DNA of 64,000 nucleotides. Origin: Albidovulum litorale (GTDB taxonomy: Bacteria; Pseudomonadota; Alphaproteobacteria; Rhodobacterales; Rhodobacteraceae). Of this stretch, positions 28,464 through 37,830 are shown piece after piece. How positions within the stretch are numbered: the first letter of the stretch is position 1; each line of letters starts with the position of its first letter. The stretch is from positions 496,001 through 560,000 of the forward strand of contig NZ_JAOWKZ010000002.1 of the NCBI RefSeq assembly GCF_025751495.1, read 5' to 3'. Both the position numbers and the translations under genes were made by a program. The notes beneath the pieces are model-generated. The model did no database searches, was not told the origin of the DNA, and saw only the letters and a program-made list of their open reading frames with translations.

Positions 28464-28580
28464 GACACGTGCCTCGTTCAGTTTCTGTTGCGTGATTTCG
28501 AAGTCAAAGCGCGACAGAATGCCATTGTTCGTATGCTGGCGCTTCGGATTGTAGAACAGTTCGATACACTCAAAGGCGAC
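28464..28580 (-). pseudogene. IS3-family OrfB C-terminal relic
   Basis: On the minus strand the frame reads AFECIELFYNPKRQHTNNG followed by LSRFDFEITQQKLNEARV and a stop, which is the characteristic end of an IS3-family transposase. Everything upstream of the last 40 or so codons is gone. No intact inverted repeat is evident. Confidence 0.75.
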
Positions 28581-28639
28581 TTGCCACGCGGCACCCGCAG
28601 AACCTCTGAGGTCTCTCACCCTTTGCGTGACGCCTTGGG

Positions 28640-28890
28640 TCGGCAAAACAGCCTAGGAACCCGCTAAGGCGTCGCTTACGGTCTCCTCGGTGATCGACTT
28701 CGAAGCCATCATGATCGACGGCGCCTTACCACATCAAATGCCAAGCGAACCGGCTGAAAGGGAATCGCGATGCATCGAGAAGCAAGACGCCCGCAGTCTG
28801 ATCACGCACGGGACCGGGGACAGCAGTGCTGGCAAAACGCACGCGGCATCGGCGCATCAAGAAATCCGGTTTTCTCGCATTTCTTTCTGA
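28640..28890 (+). pseudogene. Possible ROK-family protein 3' relic
   Basis: Two fragments in different frames look like the end of a ROK (NagC/XylR/sugar kinase) protein: SVIDFEAIMIDGAL near 28687-28728 and ARGIGASRNPVFSHFFL near 28837-28887. The intervening sequence is not in a single frame. The identification is from remembered family motifs and is tentative. Confidence 0.3.
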
Positions 28891-29017
28891 AGGCCAATGC
28901 TGGGTTGTCGGCAAGGTCGGGACTCGGGGCCGCGCGGAATGGCCCCCGATAAATCGGCAATATGCCACCTTTACTGATTGACAAATACCCCAATGCGCCG
29001 GCGTGTTTCCTGCTAGC

Positions 29018-30034
29018 ATGATGCTCATGAACAAAACCCACCACGTCACGACCGTCGGATTGCTCATCTTTCCGGGCTTTCCGATGTCTTGCCTGACCTC
29101 GATGATCGAACCGCTTCGTGCGGCAAATGAAATCGTTGGCCACCGGGCCTTTGTCTGGAAGATCTTGTCCGAAACCGGCCACAGGGTGGAATCCAGTGCG
29201 GATGTCGGTTTCGATCCCGACTACGCCCTGCCCGATGCAGACGGGCTCGACTATCTTTTTCTTCTAAGCGGTCCGGCGTCGAATTTCATCGACCGCAAAA
29301 CGTCCGAGGGAAAACTGCGTCGGCTTGCGCGGCATGGTGTTTCGATCGGTGGGGTCAGCGGCGGCGTTTTTCCCCTGGCGCGCGCAGGGCTGCTCGAAAA
29401 CCACGAATGCTCGGTTCACTGGTGCTATGAGGCGGCTTTCGCGACTGAATTTCCGGCGATCAAGACGGTGGACGACGTGATCGTGTTCGACAGCAACCGC
29501 TACACCGTGTCAGGTGCCGCTGCCGCCTTTGACCTGATGCTGCATTTCATTGAGGAACGGCTGGGAAGCGAGGCGGCAACGGAAACCGCCTGCTGGTTTC
29601 AGCATCCCTTGGTCCGCGGCAGGGGTGTGCGGCAGAAAATCCCGACCTTTCGCCGTGACAGCACCGAGGATTCCCTGCCCGGATCGGTTGCGAAGGCCGT
29701 CGAGATCCTCTCATCCAGAATCTCAGAGCCCGTCGGTATCGAGGATGTCGCGCGCGAGGCAGGGGTTTCGACCCGACAGCTTGAAAGACAGTTCAAGAAA
29801 GCGACCGGGCAAAGCCCGTCGCGCTACTACCGGTCGTTGCGCATGAAGGCCGCGCGGCAACTGGTTCTGTTTTCCAAACAGAACCTGACGCATATCGCCT
29901 TGGCGGTCGGCTATGAAACCGTTGTCCCCCTGCTGCGCCATTACCGGCAGGAATTTGGCATCAGCCCGAACGAGGACCGCGCGCAGATCAACCGCCTTCG
30001 GGTGGAAGAAGGCCGCCCGCTGCCATCCATATAA
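29018..30034 (+). CDS. GlxA-family AraC-type regulator (GbdR-like)
   Basis: A protein of about 338 residues with an N-terminal DJ-1/PfpI-like domain (TVGLLIFPGFPMSCLTSMIE, then GVSGGVFPLARAGLL and a degenerate nucleophile region) and a C-terminal AraC-type double helix-turn-helix (IEDVAREAGVSTRQLERQFK, LRHYRQEFGISP). GbdR of Pseudomonas, of the same architecture, activates betaine, dimethylglycine and sarcosine catabolism. This gene is convergent with soxBDAG, which supports the same role. Start choice is uncertain: GTG 29003 and ATG 29018, 29021 and 29027 are possible and none has a good ribosome site. Confidence 0.85.
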   Translation: MMLMNKTHHVTTVGLLIFPGFPMSCLTSMIEPLRAANEIVGHRAFVWKILSETGHRVESSADVGFDPDYALPDADGLDYLFLLSGPASNFIDRKTSEGKLRRLARHGVSIGGVSGGVFPLARAGLLENHECSVHWCYEAAFATEFPAIKTVDDVIVFDSNRYTVSGAAAAFDLMLHFIEERLGSEAATETACWFQHPLVRGRGVRQKIPTFRRDSTEDSLPGSVAKAVEILSSRISEPVGIEDVAREAGVSTRQLERQFKKATGQSPSRYYRSLRMKAARQLVLFSKQNLTHIALAVGYETVVPLLRHYRQEFGISPNEDRAQINRLRVEEGRPLPSI

Positions 30035-30038
30035 GCGC

Positions 30039-30605
30039 TCAGACGATGCTTCGCGCCGCTATCGAAAGTGCATGATGCATTGATGCCGCCGAAGACCTCG
30101 GGCAAATCACGGTGAACGCCTCGCCGGTCGTACGGCAAAGGACGAAACAGCCGAGATGCTCAATGGAGGTCCGTGTGGCGTCGCCCGCCTTCATCCGGCG
30201 GGACGGGACCGGGCAGAGACGTTCCAGCATATCAACCACACCAGAACCACCGACATCAAACTGCGCCCAGCCATCGGTCTGTTCGGTGATCGAGGCGGCG
30301 TCGCCGAGGCCCGCCTTTACAATCGGCGCGATATCTTCGTGGCCCTCGAAGGGCGCAGTTACCATCCATTGACCGGGACCGGTCCAGAATGCGGCCCAGT
30401 CGCCCTTCGACTCCATCCGGCCGGGCTCCGGCAGGGCGAAACCAAAGAGTTTCTTCGCGGCCTTCGCGACATCGGCGTCGCGACCCAAGCGCGTCGTAAG
30501 CGATGCCATGGCGCGACCCGGATTTTCAGCAATGGTGATCCCGCCGATCCGATCCTCGCGGGCGTTTGCACCGCCAAGCGGCGTGATGGCTGCCAGATTA
30601 TGCAC
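30039..30605 (-). CDS. soxG: Sarcosine oxidase gamma subunit family protein
   Basis: The 188-residue protein resembles the SoxG family, a small GcvT-like fold that completes the heterotetrameric sarcosine oxidase. WTGPGQWMVTAP, TEQTDGWAQFDVGG and MLERLCPVPSRRM are typical. GTG at 30605 overlaps the soxA stop by 8 bases and follows GGGGAG; the longer frame to 30668 lies within soxA. It is the last gene of the operon. Confidence 0.88.
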   Translation of the reverse strand: MHNLAAITPLGGANAREDRIGGITIAENPGRAMASLTTRLGRDADVAKAAKKLFGFALPEPGRMESKGDWAAFWTGPGQWMVTAPFEGHEDIAPIVKAGLGDAASITEQTDGWAQFDVGGSGVVDMLERLCPVPSRRMKAGDATRTSIEHLGCFVLCRTTGEAFTVICPRSSAASMHHALSIAARSIV

Positions 30606-33549
30606 GCAGACGCTCCCCTTCCGGGTCGACAAAATAGGCGCTGACCACTTCGACCTCGACCTCTTCATTGGCGACCGGGTTCACCGCACGCAGGATCTCT
30701 CCCTTGCGGTTTGCCCCGTTCTTCAGAAAGCCGAGCCCGACCGTATGGCCGAGATTCGGCGAATACGCGACCGAGGTCATGTAGCCCTGATCGTTGGCAG
30801 CATTGGCCACGTCGCCCTTGTTGATGAAATGCGACCCGGCGACGAAAGCCCGGCTGCGGTCAACCGGGCGGAAGCCCACGAGGTTCAGCGCATCGTCGCG
30901 GTTCAGCCCCTCGCGTTCCGAGAGCGTGGAGCCGATGGAGTCCTTCTTTTTCGACACCATTCCGCCCATGCCGAGGTTCAGCGCCGTCGTCGTGCCGTTC
31001 AGCTCATTGCCCGCTGCGTGGCCCTTTTCGATCCGCATGACGCCCAGCGCCTCGGTCCCGTAAACGACCGCGTCGAATTCGCGGCCCGCCTCCACCATCG
31101 CCCGGATGAGCCCGTCGCCGTAGCGCGTCGGCACGGCAATTTCATAGGCAAGTTCGCCCGAGAACGAGATGCGGAAGAGCCGCGCGCGGAGACCGCCGCA
31201 AACCGTGATCTCGCCGCAGGCCATGTAGGGGAAGGCCTCGTTCGAGATGTCATGTTCGGCATCGACGATCTTCTGCAACAGCTTGCGGGCGTTGGGACCG
31301 GCGACAGAGAACTGCGCCCATGCCTCGGTGGTGGAGATGATCTGCACGTCGAGATCGGGCCAGAGGCACTGGCGGCAGAACTCCATATGGCGGTAAACGC
31401 CGACGGCGTTTGCGGTCGTGGTCGTGGTGATAAAATGGTCCTCGGCCAGACGGGCGGTGGTGCCGTCATCCATGACCATCCCGTCCTCGCGCAGCATCAG
31501 CCCGTAACGGACCTTGCCGACGGCGAGCTTGCCGAAGGCGTTGACGTAGATGCGGTTGAGGAATTCGGCCGCATCGGTGCCCTGCACGTCGATCTTGCCG
31601 AGTGTCGTCACATCGCAGATGCCCACCGATTTCCGCGTTGCCAGAACCTCGCGATCGACCGACTGGCGCCAATGGGTTTCGCCGGGTTTCGGGAACCACT
31701 GGGCGCGTTTCCACATGCCGACCTCAACAAAGACCGCGCCCTGTTCGGCGGCCCAGACGTGGCTCGGCGTCAGCCGCACGGGGCGGAAATCGGCCCCCGC
31801 CGAGCGGCCCGCGAAGGCCGCGATGGGCACGGGCGTATAGGGCGGACGGAAGATCGTGGTGCCGGTTTCCGGGATCGATTTTCCCGTCATCTCGGCCATG
31901 ATCGCAAGCCCGCCCATATTCGCAGTCTTGCCCTGATCGGTCGCCATGCCGAGCGTGGTGTAGCGCTTCAGATGCTCGACTGAACGATAGCCTTCCTGAT
32001 GGGCAAGCTTCACGTCCTTGACGGTCACATCGTTCTGCTGGTCGATCCAGGCGCGGCTCGCACCCTTCACGTACCAGAAGGGTTTGAGGTTGATCGGCGC
32101 ATCCTCGGCCTGCGGCAGATCGGCGGCTTTCGCCTTGACGCCCAGATCGGCCAGTGCCCGGACAGCGCCGTCGACCCCGGACGCGAGCGCGGCAGCGGTC
32201 GAGAAGGCGCCGTTGGCGGCCCCGGCCACCGACATGCCGGTCGGGTTCTTGCCGGGAACGAAGGCCGCAAGCGCCTCGTTCCAGATCGGGATGCCTCGCT
32301 GGTGGCAGGTCAGGTGCACGTTCGGGTTCCAGCCGCCCGATACGCCAAGAGCGCCGCAGTCGATCTGCCGCGTCTGGCCACCGGCCATTCGCACGGTGAT
32401 CGAATTCAGGCCCAGCCGCCCTTTGCTGTCGATGACCTCGGCCCCGGCTAGAAGCTCGCAATCCGCCATGCGCGGTGCATCCGCACGGGTGTCGATGATC
32501 GCGGCCACGCGGACACCCCGGGCCAGCAGGTCTGTCGCCGTGCGGTGCCCATCATCGTTGTTGGTAAAGATCGCGACCTGCCGGTCGGGTACGGCGGCCC
32601 AGCGGTTGGCAAAGGCCCGCAGCGATCCGGCCAGCATGATGCCGGGACGGTCATTGTTGTCGAAGGCGATGGGCCGTTCGGTCGAGCCTGCGCACAGGAG
32701 GCTGCGTTTCGTATAGATCCGCCACAGCGTCTGGCGCGGCTTGCCGCTGGCCGGCACCGCGACATGATCCGAAACCCGCTCCAGCGCGCCATAGATCCCG
32801 TGATCGAAGGCGCCGAGAACCGTGGTGCGCGGCATCAGCCGCACATTGGGCAGGCTGGCGAGTTCGGCGACCGTTACCGCAGCCCAGTCCGCGCCCGAAG
32901 CATCACCAAGGGTGAACGTCTCAGAGTTGAGGCGCCCGCCCAGCGCGAAATCCTCGTCGGCGAGGATGACGTCGGCCCCTGCCCGTCCGGCTGTGAGCGC
33001 AGCCGCGAGGCCGGAAGGCCCTGCGCCGATGATCAGAAGGTCACAGTGCAGAAAACCCTTGTCGTAGGTATCCGGGTCCGCCTCCATCGACAGGCTGCCG
33101 AGACCAGCGGCGCGGCGAATGATCGGCTCGTAGAGCTTTTCCCAGAACGCCTTCGGCCACATGAAGGTCTTGTAGTAGAAGCCTGCCGCGAAGAAGGGCG
33201 ACAGCTTGTCGTTGATCCCCATCGCGTCGAAAGCAAGCGAGGGCCAGCGGTTCTGGCTACGCGCCTCCAGCCCGTCGAAAAGTTCGGCCACCGTAGCCCG
33301 CGTATTTGGTTCCTGCCGCGCGCCGGTGCGAAGTTCGACCAGCGCGTTCGGCTCTTCCGAGCCCGAGCTCAGCAGGCCGCGCGGGCGGTGGTATTTGAAC
33401 GACCGCCCCATCAGCAGCACGCCGTTGGCCAGAAGCGCCGAGGCGAGCGTATCGCCGGGATGGCCCTGATAGCTCTTGCCATCAAAGCTGAAATTGAGCG
33501 TGTTCCCGCGGTCGATCTGGCCACCGCTGATCCGGTTGATCTGGCTCAT
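30598..33549 (-). CDS. soxA: Sarcosine oxidase alpha subunit family protein
   Basis: This 983-residue protein has the SoxA layout: an N-terminal Fer2_4-like segment (residues about 12-95, with RSFKYHRPRGL), a nucleotide-binding domain (LLIIGAGPSGLAAALTAGRAG near 173), and a C-terminal folate-binding GcvT-type half from about residue 600 (GICDVTTLGKIDVQG, SGELAYEIAVP, RIEKGHAAGNE). The complex oxidises sarcosine or a related N-methyl amine and passes the methyl carbon to tetrahydrofolate. It overlaps soxD by 4 bases and soxG by 8. The exact substrate of this paralogue is not set by sequence. Confidence 0.92.
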   Translation of the reverse strand: MSQINRISGGQIDRGNTLNFSFDGKSYQGHPGDTLASALLANGVLLMGRSFKYHRPRGLLSSGSEEPNALVELRTGARQEPNTRATVAELFDGLEARSQNRWPSLAFDAMGINDKLSPFFAAGFYYKTFMWPKAFWEKLYEPIIRRAAGLGSLSMEADPDTYDKGFLHCDLLIIGAGPSGLAAALTAGRAGADVILADEDFALGGRLNSETFTLGDASGADWAAVTVAELASLPNVRLMPRTTVLGAFDHGIYGALERVSDHVAVPASGKPRQTLWRIYTKRSLLCAGSTERPIAFDNNDRPGIMLAGSLRAFANRWAAVPDRQVAIFTNNDDGHRTATDLLARGVRVAAIIDTRADAPRMADCELLAGAEVIDSKGRLGLNSITVRMAGGQTRQIDCGALGVSGGWNPNVHLTCHQRGIPIWNEALAAFVPGKNPTGMSVAGAANGAFSTAAALASGVDGAVRALADLGVKAKAADLPQAEDAPINLKPFWYVKGASRAWIDQQNDVTVKDVKLAHQEGYRSVEHLKRYTTLGMATDQGKTANMGGLAIMAEMTGKSIPETGTTIFRPPYTPVPIAAFAGRSAGADFRPVRLTPSHVWAAEQGAVFVEVGMWKRAQWFPKPGETHWRQSVDREVLATRKSVGICDVTTLGKIDVQGTDAAEFLNRIYVNAFGKLAVGKVRYGLMLREDGMVMDDGTTARLAEDHFITTTTTANAVGVYRHMEFCRQCLWPDLDVQIISTTEAWAQFSVAGPNARKLLQKIVDAEHDISNEAFPYMACGEITVCGGLRARLFRISFSGELAYEIAVPTRYGDGLIRAMVEAGREFDAVVYGTEALGVMRIEKGHAAGNELNGTTTALNLGMGGMVSKKKDSIGSTLSEREGLNRDDALNLVGFRPVDRSRAFVAGSHFINKGDVANAANDQGYMTSVAYSPNLGHTVGLGFLKNGANRKGEILRAVNPVANEEVEVEVVSAYFVDPEGERLRA

Positions 33550-33833
33550 TTGCCACGTCCCCTTGCCCGGGCCACATCGCGGGCCAGTTCGACCTTGGTG
33601 ATCTCATGTGTCAGCGTATTGCGGGTGACGACCAGCCAGGACCGGTCGCCCTGTTCGTGGAACCACAATTCGCGGTGTTCGCCGGCCGGGTTCTCACGTT
33701 CGTAAAGATAGTCGTAGAACCGGTCCACGGCATCCTCGGCTTGCCAGTCAGGCCGGTCGATCAGGCTCGCATCGCCGAGATAGGTAAATTCCTGGCTGTC
33801 GCGGGGACCAAGAAGCGGGTGATTGATGATCAT
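33546..33833 (-). CDS. soxD: Sarcosine oxidase delta subunit family protein lacking zinc cysteines
   Basis: A 95-residue subunit recognisable by GPRDSQEFTYLGDA, YLYERENPAGEHRELW and NTLTHEI. In characterised tetrameric sarcosine oxidases this subunit binds zinc through Cys6, Cys9, His59 and Cys63. Here the N-terminus is MIINHPLLGPRD and the later motif is FHEQGDRSW: His59 is kept but all three cysteines are replaced, and the protein has no cysteine at all. It should not bind zinc in the known way. The subunit otherwise keeps normal length and operon position. Confidence 0.88.
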   Translation of the reverse strand: MIINHPLLGPRDSQEFTYLGDASLIDRPDWQAEDAVDRFYDYLYERENPAGEHRELWFHEQGDRSWLVVTRNTLTHEITKVELARDVARARGRGK

Positions 33834-33846
33834 CTGTCTGGCCCCA

Positions 33847-35100
33847 TCAATGCAGGTTGGGCTGCGCGCCCATACCCTTTTCGTCGATCATCAATCCCTT
33901 GCGGAACCGGTCGAAACGATAGGCTTTTGCGGTGTCGTGTGGCGTGTCGGTGGCCAGAAGATGGGCAAAGCACCAGCCGGAGGCAGGCGTTGCTTTGAAG
34001 CCACCATAACACCAGCCCCCGTTGAAATAGAGCCCATCCACATCGGTCCGGTCGATGATGGGCGAGCCGTCCATCGACATGTCCATGATCCCGCCCCACA
34101 TGCGCAACAGACGCGCGCGGCCGATCATCGGCATCAGGCTCATGCCGCCTTCGCAGACATCCTCCACCACCGGCAGGTTACCGCGCTGGGCATAGGAGTT
34201 GTAGCCGTCGATATCGCCACCGAAGACGAGGCCGCCCTTGTCGGACTGGCTGACATAGAAATGGCCCGCGCCATAGGTGATGACGCCCGGAATGACCGGC
34301 TTCAGTCCTTCGGAGACAAAGGCCTGCAAGACATGGCTTTCAATCGGCAGGCGGTTGATCCCCGCCATCGCCATGACCCGGCCCGAAGACCCCGCCACCG
34401 CACAGCCGACCTTGCCCGCGCCGATGAAGCCGCGCGAGGTTTCGACGCCCGTGACCTTGCCGTTCTCGATGCGAAAGCCGGTGACCTCGCAGTTCTGGAT
34501 GATATCGACGCCGCGGCTGTCGGCGCCACGTGCATAGCCCCAGGCCACCGCATCGTGACGCACCGTGCCGCCGCGCGGCTGCAAAAGGCCGCCCTTGATC
34601 GGGAAGCGGGCATTGTCGAAATTCAGGAACGGCGCCATCCGGCGCACACCCTCGGCATCTAGGAGTTCGGAGTCGACACCGTTCAACCGCATCGCATTGG
34701 CGCGCCGCCGGTAGGCGTCGCGCTGCGCATCCGTGTGGCAGAGGTTCAGCACGCCACGCTGGCTGACCATGGCGTTGAAGTTGAAATCCTGCTCCAGCCC
34801 TTCCCAGAGCTTCATCGAGAACTCGTAGAAAGGCTCGTTGCCATCCAGCAGGTAGTTGGAACGGATGATCGTGGTGTTGCGGCCCACATTGCCGCCGCCG
34901 ATCCAGCCCTTTTCCAGAACTGCGATACGCGCCTTGCCGAACTCCTTGGCCAGATAATAGGCCGTCGCCAACCCGTGCCCGCCACCGCCAATGATGACAT
35001 AGTCATACCGGTCCTGAGGCTGCGGGTCCCGCCACGCGGGTTTCCAGCCTTTGTGGCCGGTCAGCGCCTCTTTGATAACCTTGAAGCCCGAATAGTGCAT
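33847..35100 (-). CDS. soxB: Sarcosine oxidase beta subunit family protein
   Basis: The 417-residue flavoprotein carries the FAD-binding motif YVIIGGGGHGLATAYYLA near residue 35, GWIGGGNVGRNTTIIRSNY, and the conserved RGGTVRHDAVAWGYARGA, which includes the histidine that bears covalent FMN in TSOX enzymes. The C-terminal GGWCYGGFKATPASG is also typical. It is the first gene of soxBDAG and catalyses amine oxidation in the complex. The 150-base spacer upstream should contain the promoter and regulator site. Confidence 0.93.
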   Translation of the reverse strand: MHYSGFKVIKEALTGHKGWKPAWRDPQPQDRYDYVIIGGGGHGLATAYYLAKEFGKARIAVLEKGWIGGGNVGRNTTIIRSNYLLDGNEPFYEFSMKLWEGLEQDFNFNAMVSQRGVLNLCHTDAQRDAYRRRANAMRLNGVDSELLDAEGVRRMAPFLNFDNARFPIKGGLLQPRGGTVRHDAVAWGYARGADSRGVDIIQNCEVTGFRIENGKVTGVETSRGFIGAGKVGCAVAGSSGRVMAMAGINRLPIESHVLQAFVSEGLKPVIPGVITYGAGHFYVSQSDKGGLVFGGDIDGYNSYAQRGNLPVVEDVCEGGMSLMPMIGRARLLRMWGGIMDMSMDGSPIIDRTDVDGLYFNGGWCYGGFKATPASGWCFAHLLATDTPHDTAKAYRFDRFRKGLMIDEKGMGAQPNLH

Positions 35101-35250
35101 GACATCCCCTGCGCTACATGCTTGCTAGATGCCCCAACACGGCGCGGTCATGCTATGCCAAGTTCGGACATCCTTTCATTGGAATCCGACACGGGCCGGT
35201 CAGGCGTTGCAATTTCCGCTCTGTACCGGTCTTCGTTACGTGCCAAGGGG

Positions 35251-35760
35251 TCAGTTTCGCGGCGCCACGATGACCCGCGTGCCCGGTGCCGCGTGGCGGG
35301 CAATGAAGAACAGGTTGGCGCGCGCAAAGGCAAGGCAGCCCGCCGTCGGATAGCCCGGACGGCGCCATCCGTGGATGAAGATGGCCGAACCCTTGCCGGG
35401 CACCGCTTCGGGCCAGTTCCAGTCAAGTGGCAGGATCAGGTCATAAAGCGGATCGGCGCGGCGGAGACGCTCGGCGCTTTTGCCAAAGGATTTGCGGGTC
35501 AGGTGGTTGTAGTCGGGATGGCCCGAAAGATCACACCAGCGGTCCTCAAGATGGATCGGCTGGGCCCACGGCGGCAGCGCAGTCGCGGCGATCCGGTCGG
35601 CGCGATAGAGAAGGCCGATGATCCGGTGGATGCCGGCTGGGGTCGCGCCGTCTCCTTCGCGCTTGTCGGTGGTGATCCCGCCACGGCCGATGGAGACGGG
35701 GAAAGTCCGGCCCATGAAACGCAGGCCGGTCGGCGTCAGGACAAGATCGGCAGGGCTCAT
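35251..35760 (-). CDS. L,D-transpeptidase (YkuD) domain protein
   Basis: The 169-residue protein has the YkuD active-site region [21 protein letters not shown], with the conserved His and nucleophilic Cys, and the substrate-side motif [10 protein letters not shown]. These enzymes make 3-3 peptidoglycan cross-links or anchor proteins to peptidoglycan. I see no signal peptide, as in other short proteobacterial members, so its location is unclear. It overlaps the end of ribA by 4 bases and is probably co-transcribed with it. Confidence 0.85.
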   Translation of the reverse strand: MSPADLVLTPTGLRFMGRTFPVSIGRGGITTDKREGDGATPAGIHRIIGLLYRADRIAATALPPWAQPIHLEDRWCDLSGHPDYNHLTRKSFGKSAERLRRADPLYDLILPLDWNWPEAVPGKGSAIFIHGWRRPGYPTAGCLAFARANLFFIARHAAPGTRVIVAPRN

Positions 35761-36845
35761 AGCAGGTGGCCGGACTTCCGCGCCTTGGTGGCGAGGTAGC
35801 CCTCGTTATGCCTTGTGCGGCCGACCTTAAGGGGCACGCGTTCGGCAACCCTAATGCCGTTCGCCTCCATCATGCGGATCTTGGCGGGGTTGTTGGTCAG
35901 AAGTCGGACCGCACTGAAGCCCATCTTCTTCAGAAGCGCCGCGCCCAGCCGGAAATCGCGTTCGTCATCCTCGAAACCCAGCCGGTGATTGGCCTCGACC
36001 GTGTCGAACCCCTGATCCTGTAATGAATATGCCCGCATCTTGTTGGCAAGACCAATGCCGCGGCCTTCCTGATTGAGGTAGAGGAGAACGCCAGCCCCTT
36101 CCGCCCCCATCTGGCCAAGGGCGGCCCGTAGCTGCGGACCGCAATCGCATTTCAGACTGCCCAGCAAATCACCGGTGAAACAGGCTGAATGCAGCCGCGC
36201 CAGAACCGGTCTGTCGCGCGGGGGCTGGCCGATTTCGATGGCGTAATGCTCTTCGCCACCATCCTCGGGACGGAAGACATGCAGCCGCCCGGCCTCGGCC
36301 GCCTCCATCGGCAGGCGGGCATGGATGACGGGATGCAACGCACTTGCCCGGGCAATCTCAGGGGCAGCCTTGTCCCAGTCGATGAGCGTCAACCCCTCAG
36401 CAGCAGCGATACCTGCGGGATCGGTTACGGGCACGAGCAACGCGGCGGGAAGTAGCCGCGCGGATTTGGCCAACTGGATCGCCGCGCGGGCAAGGGTCGG
36501 GTCGCCCTCGCGCACTGACAGAAAGGGTCCCTTCATCGGCGAACGCAGATCGTCAGCCGGATCGGCGATGGCCGTGACCCAGGCCGGTGTCGCATCGCCG
36601 GGCACGGTCAGCCGGGCGATATCGCCGTCATAGGCGCGGGCCTTAAGCGTTTCGGCGCGCCTTGAGGTGATCGCCATGATGGTCGGACCAAGCGCCGAGA
36701 GGGCCGCAAATCGCGCAGGAACCAGTGCCTCGGCGGCCAACGCCAGCACGGCACCTTCACCGGCACACAGCACCACCGGCACCCCCATGCGCAGATCGGC
36801 GCGGGCGCGGTTCAGGCGTTCGACGATATCGGGGCCAAGCTGCAT
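35757..36845 (-). CDS. ribA: GTP cyclohydrolase II with degenerate RibB-like N-terminal domain
   Basis: The C-terminal 200 residues are RibA: zinc cysteines in [30 protein letters not shown] and the GTP-binding [11 protein letters not shown]. It converts GTP to the pyrimidine precursor of riboflavin. Residues 1-160 resemble a DHBP synthase (RibB) scaffold but lack the acidic active-site motifs, as in other alphaproteobacterial RibA proteins. I take ATG 36845 (362 residues). The frame is open to 37262, but that part overlaps the divergent response regulator and reads as non-coding. Confidence 0.88.
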   Translation of the reverse strand: MQLGPDIVERLNRARADLRMGVPVVLCAGEGAVLALAAEALVPARFAALSALGPTIMAITSRRAETLKARAYDGDIARLTVPGDATPAWVTAIADPADDLRSPMKGPFLSVREGDPTLARAAIQLAKSARLLPAALLVPVTDPAGIAAAEGLTLIDWDKAAPEIARASALHPVIHARLPMEAAEAGRLHVFRPEDGGEEHYAIEIGQPPRDRPVLARLHSACFTGDLLGSLKCDCGPQLRAALGQMGAEGAGVLLYLNQEGRGIGLANKMRAYSLQDQGFDTVEANHRLGFEDDERDFRLGAALLKKMGFSAVRLLTNNPAKIRMMEANGIRVAERVPLKVGRTRHNEGYLATKARKSGHLL

Positions 36846-37004
36846 GTTACATTCCGCGCTGTCTGTCGCCCTCCTAGATAGTCTGACGCGACATAAATTG
36901 AAACATTTCCCGCCCCAGCGACACGAGCGCGTGAAATCGCGGGCGCGTGACTTGTCGAATGCGCACCTCACACGCATCTGTTGGGGGAATATGGAGGCAT
37001 GGTT

Positions 37005-37691
37005 ATGGCCAATCTTAAGAAAATCCTGCTCGTCGATGACGAGGAAGACCTGCGCGAGGCTTTGGCTGAACAACTGGTTTCGACCGAGGATTTCGACGTT
37101 TTTGAAGCCGGCAACGGCCATGACGCGATCGAGAAGGTCAAGGAAGGTATCTACGATCTCGTCATCCTCGATGTCGGCCTGCCGGACACGGATGGACGTG
37201 AGCTTTGCAAGAAGATGCGCAAGCAGGGCGTCAAATGCCCGATCCTGATGCTGACCGGCCATGACGGCGATGCCGATACGATCCTCGGCCTCGACGCGGG
37301 CGCCAACGACTATATTACCAAGCCGTTCAAGTTCCCGGTCCTGCTCGCCCGCATCCGCGCCCAGCTACGCACCCATGAGCAGTCCGAGGACGCGATTTTC
37401 CAGCTTGGACCCTATACGTTCAAGCCTGCCATGAAGATGCTGATCGACGAGCGTGACCGGAAAATCCGCCTGACGGAAAAAGAGACGAATATCCTCAAAT
37501 TCCTATACCGCGCGACCGAAGGCGTGGTGGCGCGCGACGTGCTGCTGCATGAGGTCTGGGGCTACAACGCCGGTGTGACTACGCACACTTTGGAAACACA
37601 CATCTACCGGCTGAGACAAAAAATAGAACCAGATCCGTCAAATGCGCGCCTTCTTGTGACCGAATCTGGCGGCTATCGTTTAGTGGCATGA
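37005..37691 (+). CDS. OmpR/PhoB-family response regulator
   Basis: A 228-residue two-component regulator. The receiver domain has the acidic pair in [11 protein letters not shown], phospho-acceptor Asp in [10 protein letters not shown], Thr in MLTGHDG and Lys in ITKPFKFP. The winged helix is seen in [16 protein letters not shown] and [21 protein letters not shown] at 36993-36997 favours ATG 37005 over the in-frame ATG at 36999, which would lie one base after the ribosome site. No histidine kinase gene is adjacent, so it is an orphan by location. A strong terminator follows. Confidence 0.9.
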   Translation: MANLKKILLVDDEEDLREALAEQLVSTEDFDVFEAGNGHDAIEKVKEGIYDLVILDVGLPDTDGRELCKKMRKQGVKCPILMLTGHDGDADTILGLDAGANDYITKPFKFPVLLARIRAQLRTHEQSEDAIFQLGPYTFKPAMKMLIDERDRKIRLTEKETNILKFLYRATEGVVARDVLLHEVWGYNAGVTTHTLETHIYRLRQKIEPDPSNARLLVTESGGYRLVA

Positions 37692-37749
37692 GACAATCGA
37701 ATCCCCTCGCCGCACCGGGGTTATGATGCGGCATCCTCCCTGTTGGACT

Positions 37750-37777
37750 GGCCGGGCCTTGTGCCCGGCCTTTTTTT
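37750..37777. terminator. Rho-independent terminator after the response regulator gene
   Basis: GGCCGGGC and GCCCGGCC form a perfect 8-bp GC stem with a 5-base loop, followed by seven T's. It lies 59 bases after the response regulator stop. Confidence 0.9.
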
Positions 37778-37830
37778 GTCCGCCGAAGTTGCAAGGGTTT
37801 TCAATGACAACAGGCGCCGGCACCGGCGCG

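Larger units (their letters stand above)
28234..29017. other. Gene-free stretch with decayed mobile and regulatory remnants
   Basis: Between the isochorismatase-like gene and the GlxA-type regulator there is no intact gene. The stretch contains the IS3 relic and the possible ROK relic listed separately, and its right end must hold the regulator's promoter. TTGACA occurs near 28977 without a well-placed -10. Confidence 0.5.

Noticed and set aside
30508-31983. A 491-codon open frame antisense to soxA and soxG
   Set aside because: Overlaps two clearly coding genes and shows no family features.
35757-37262. A 501-residue RibA with a long N-terminal extension
   Set aside because: The extension overlaps the divergent response regulator gene and lacks coding character; ATG 36845 gives the normal family length.
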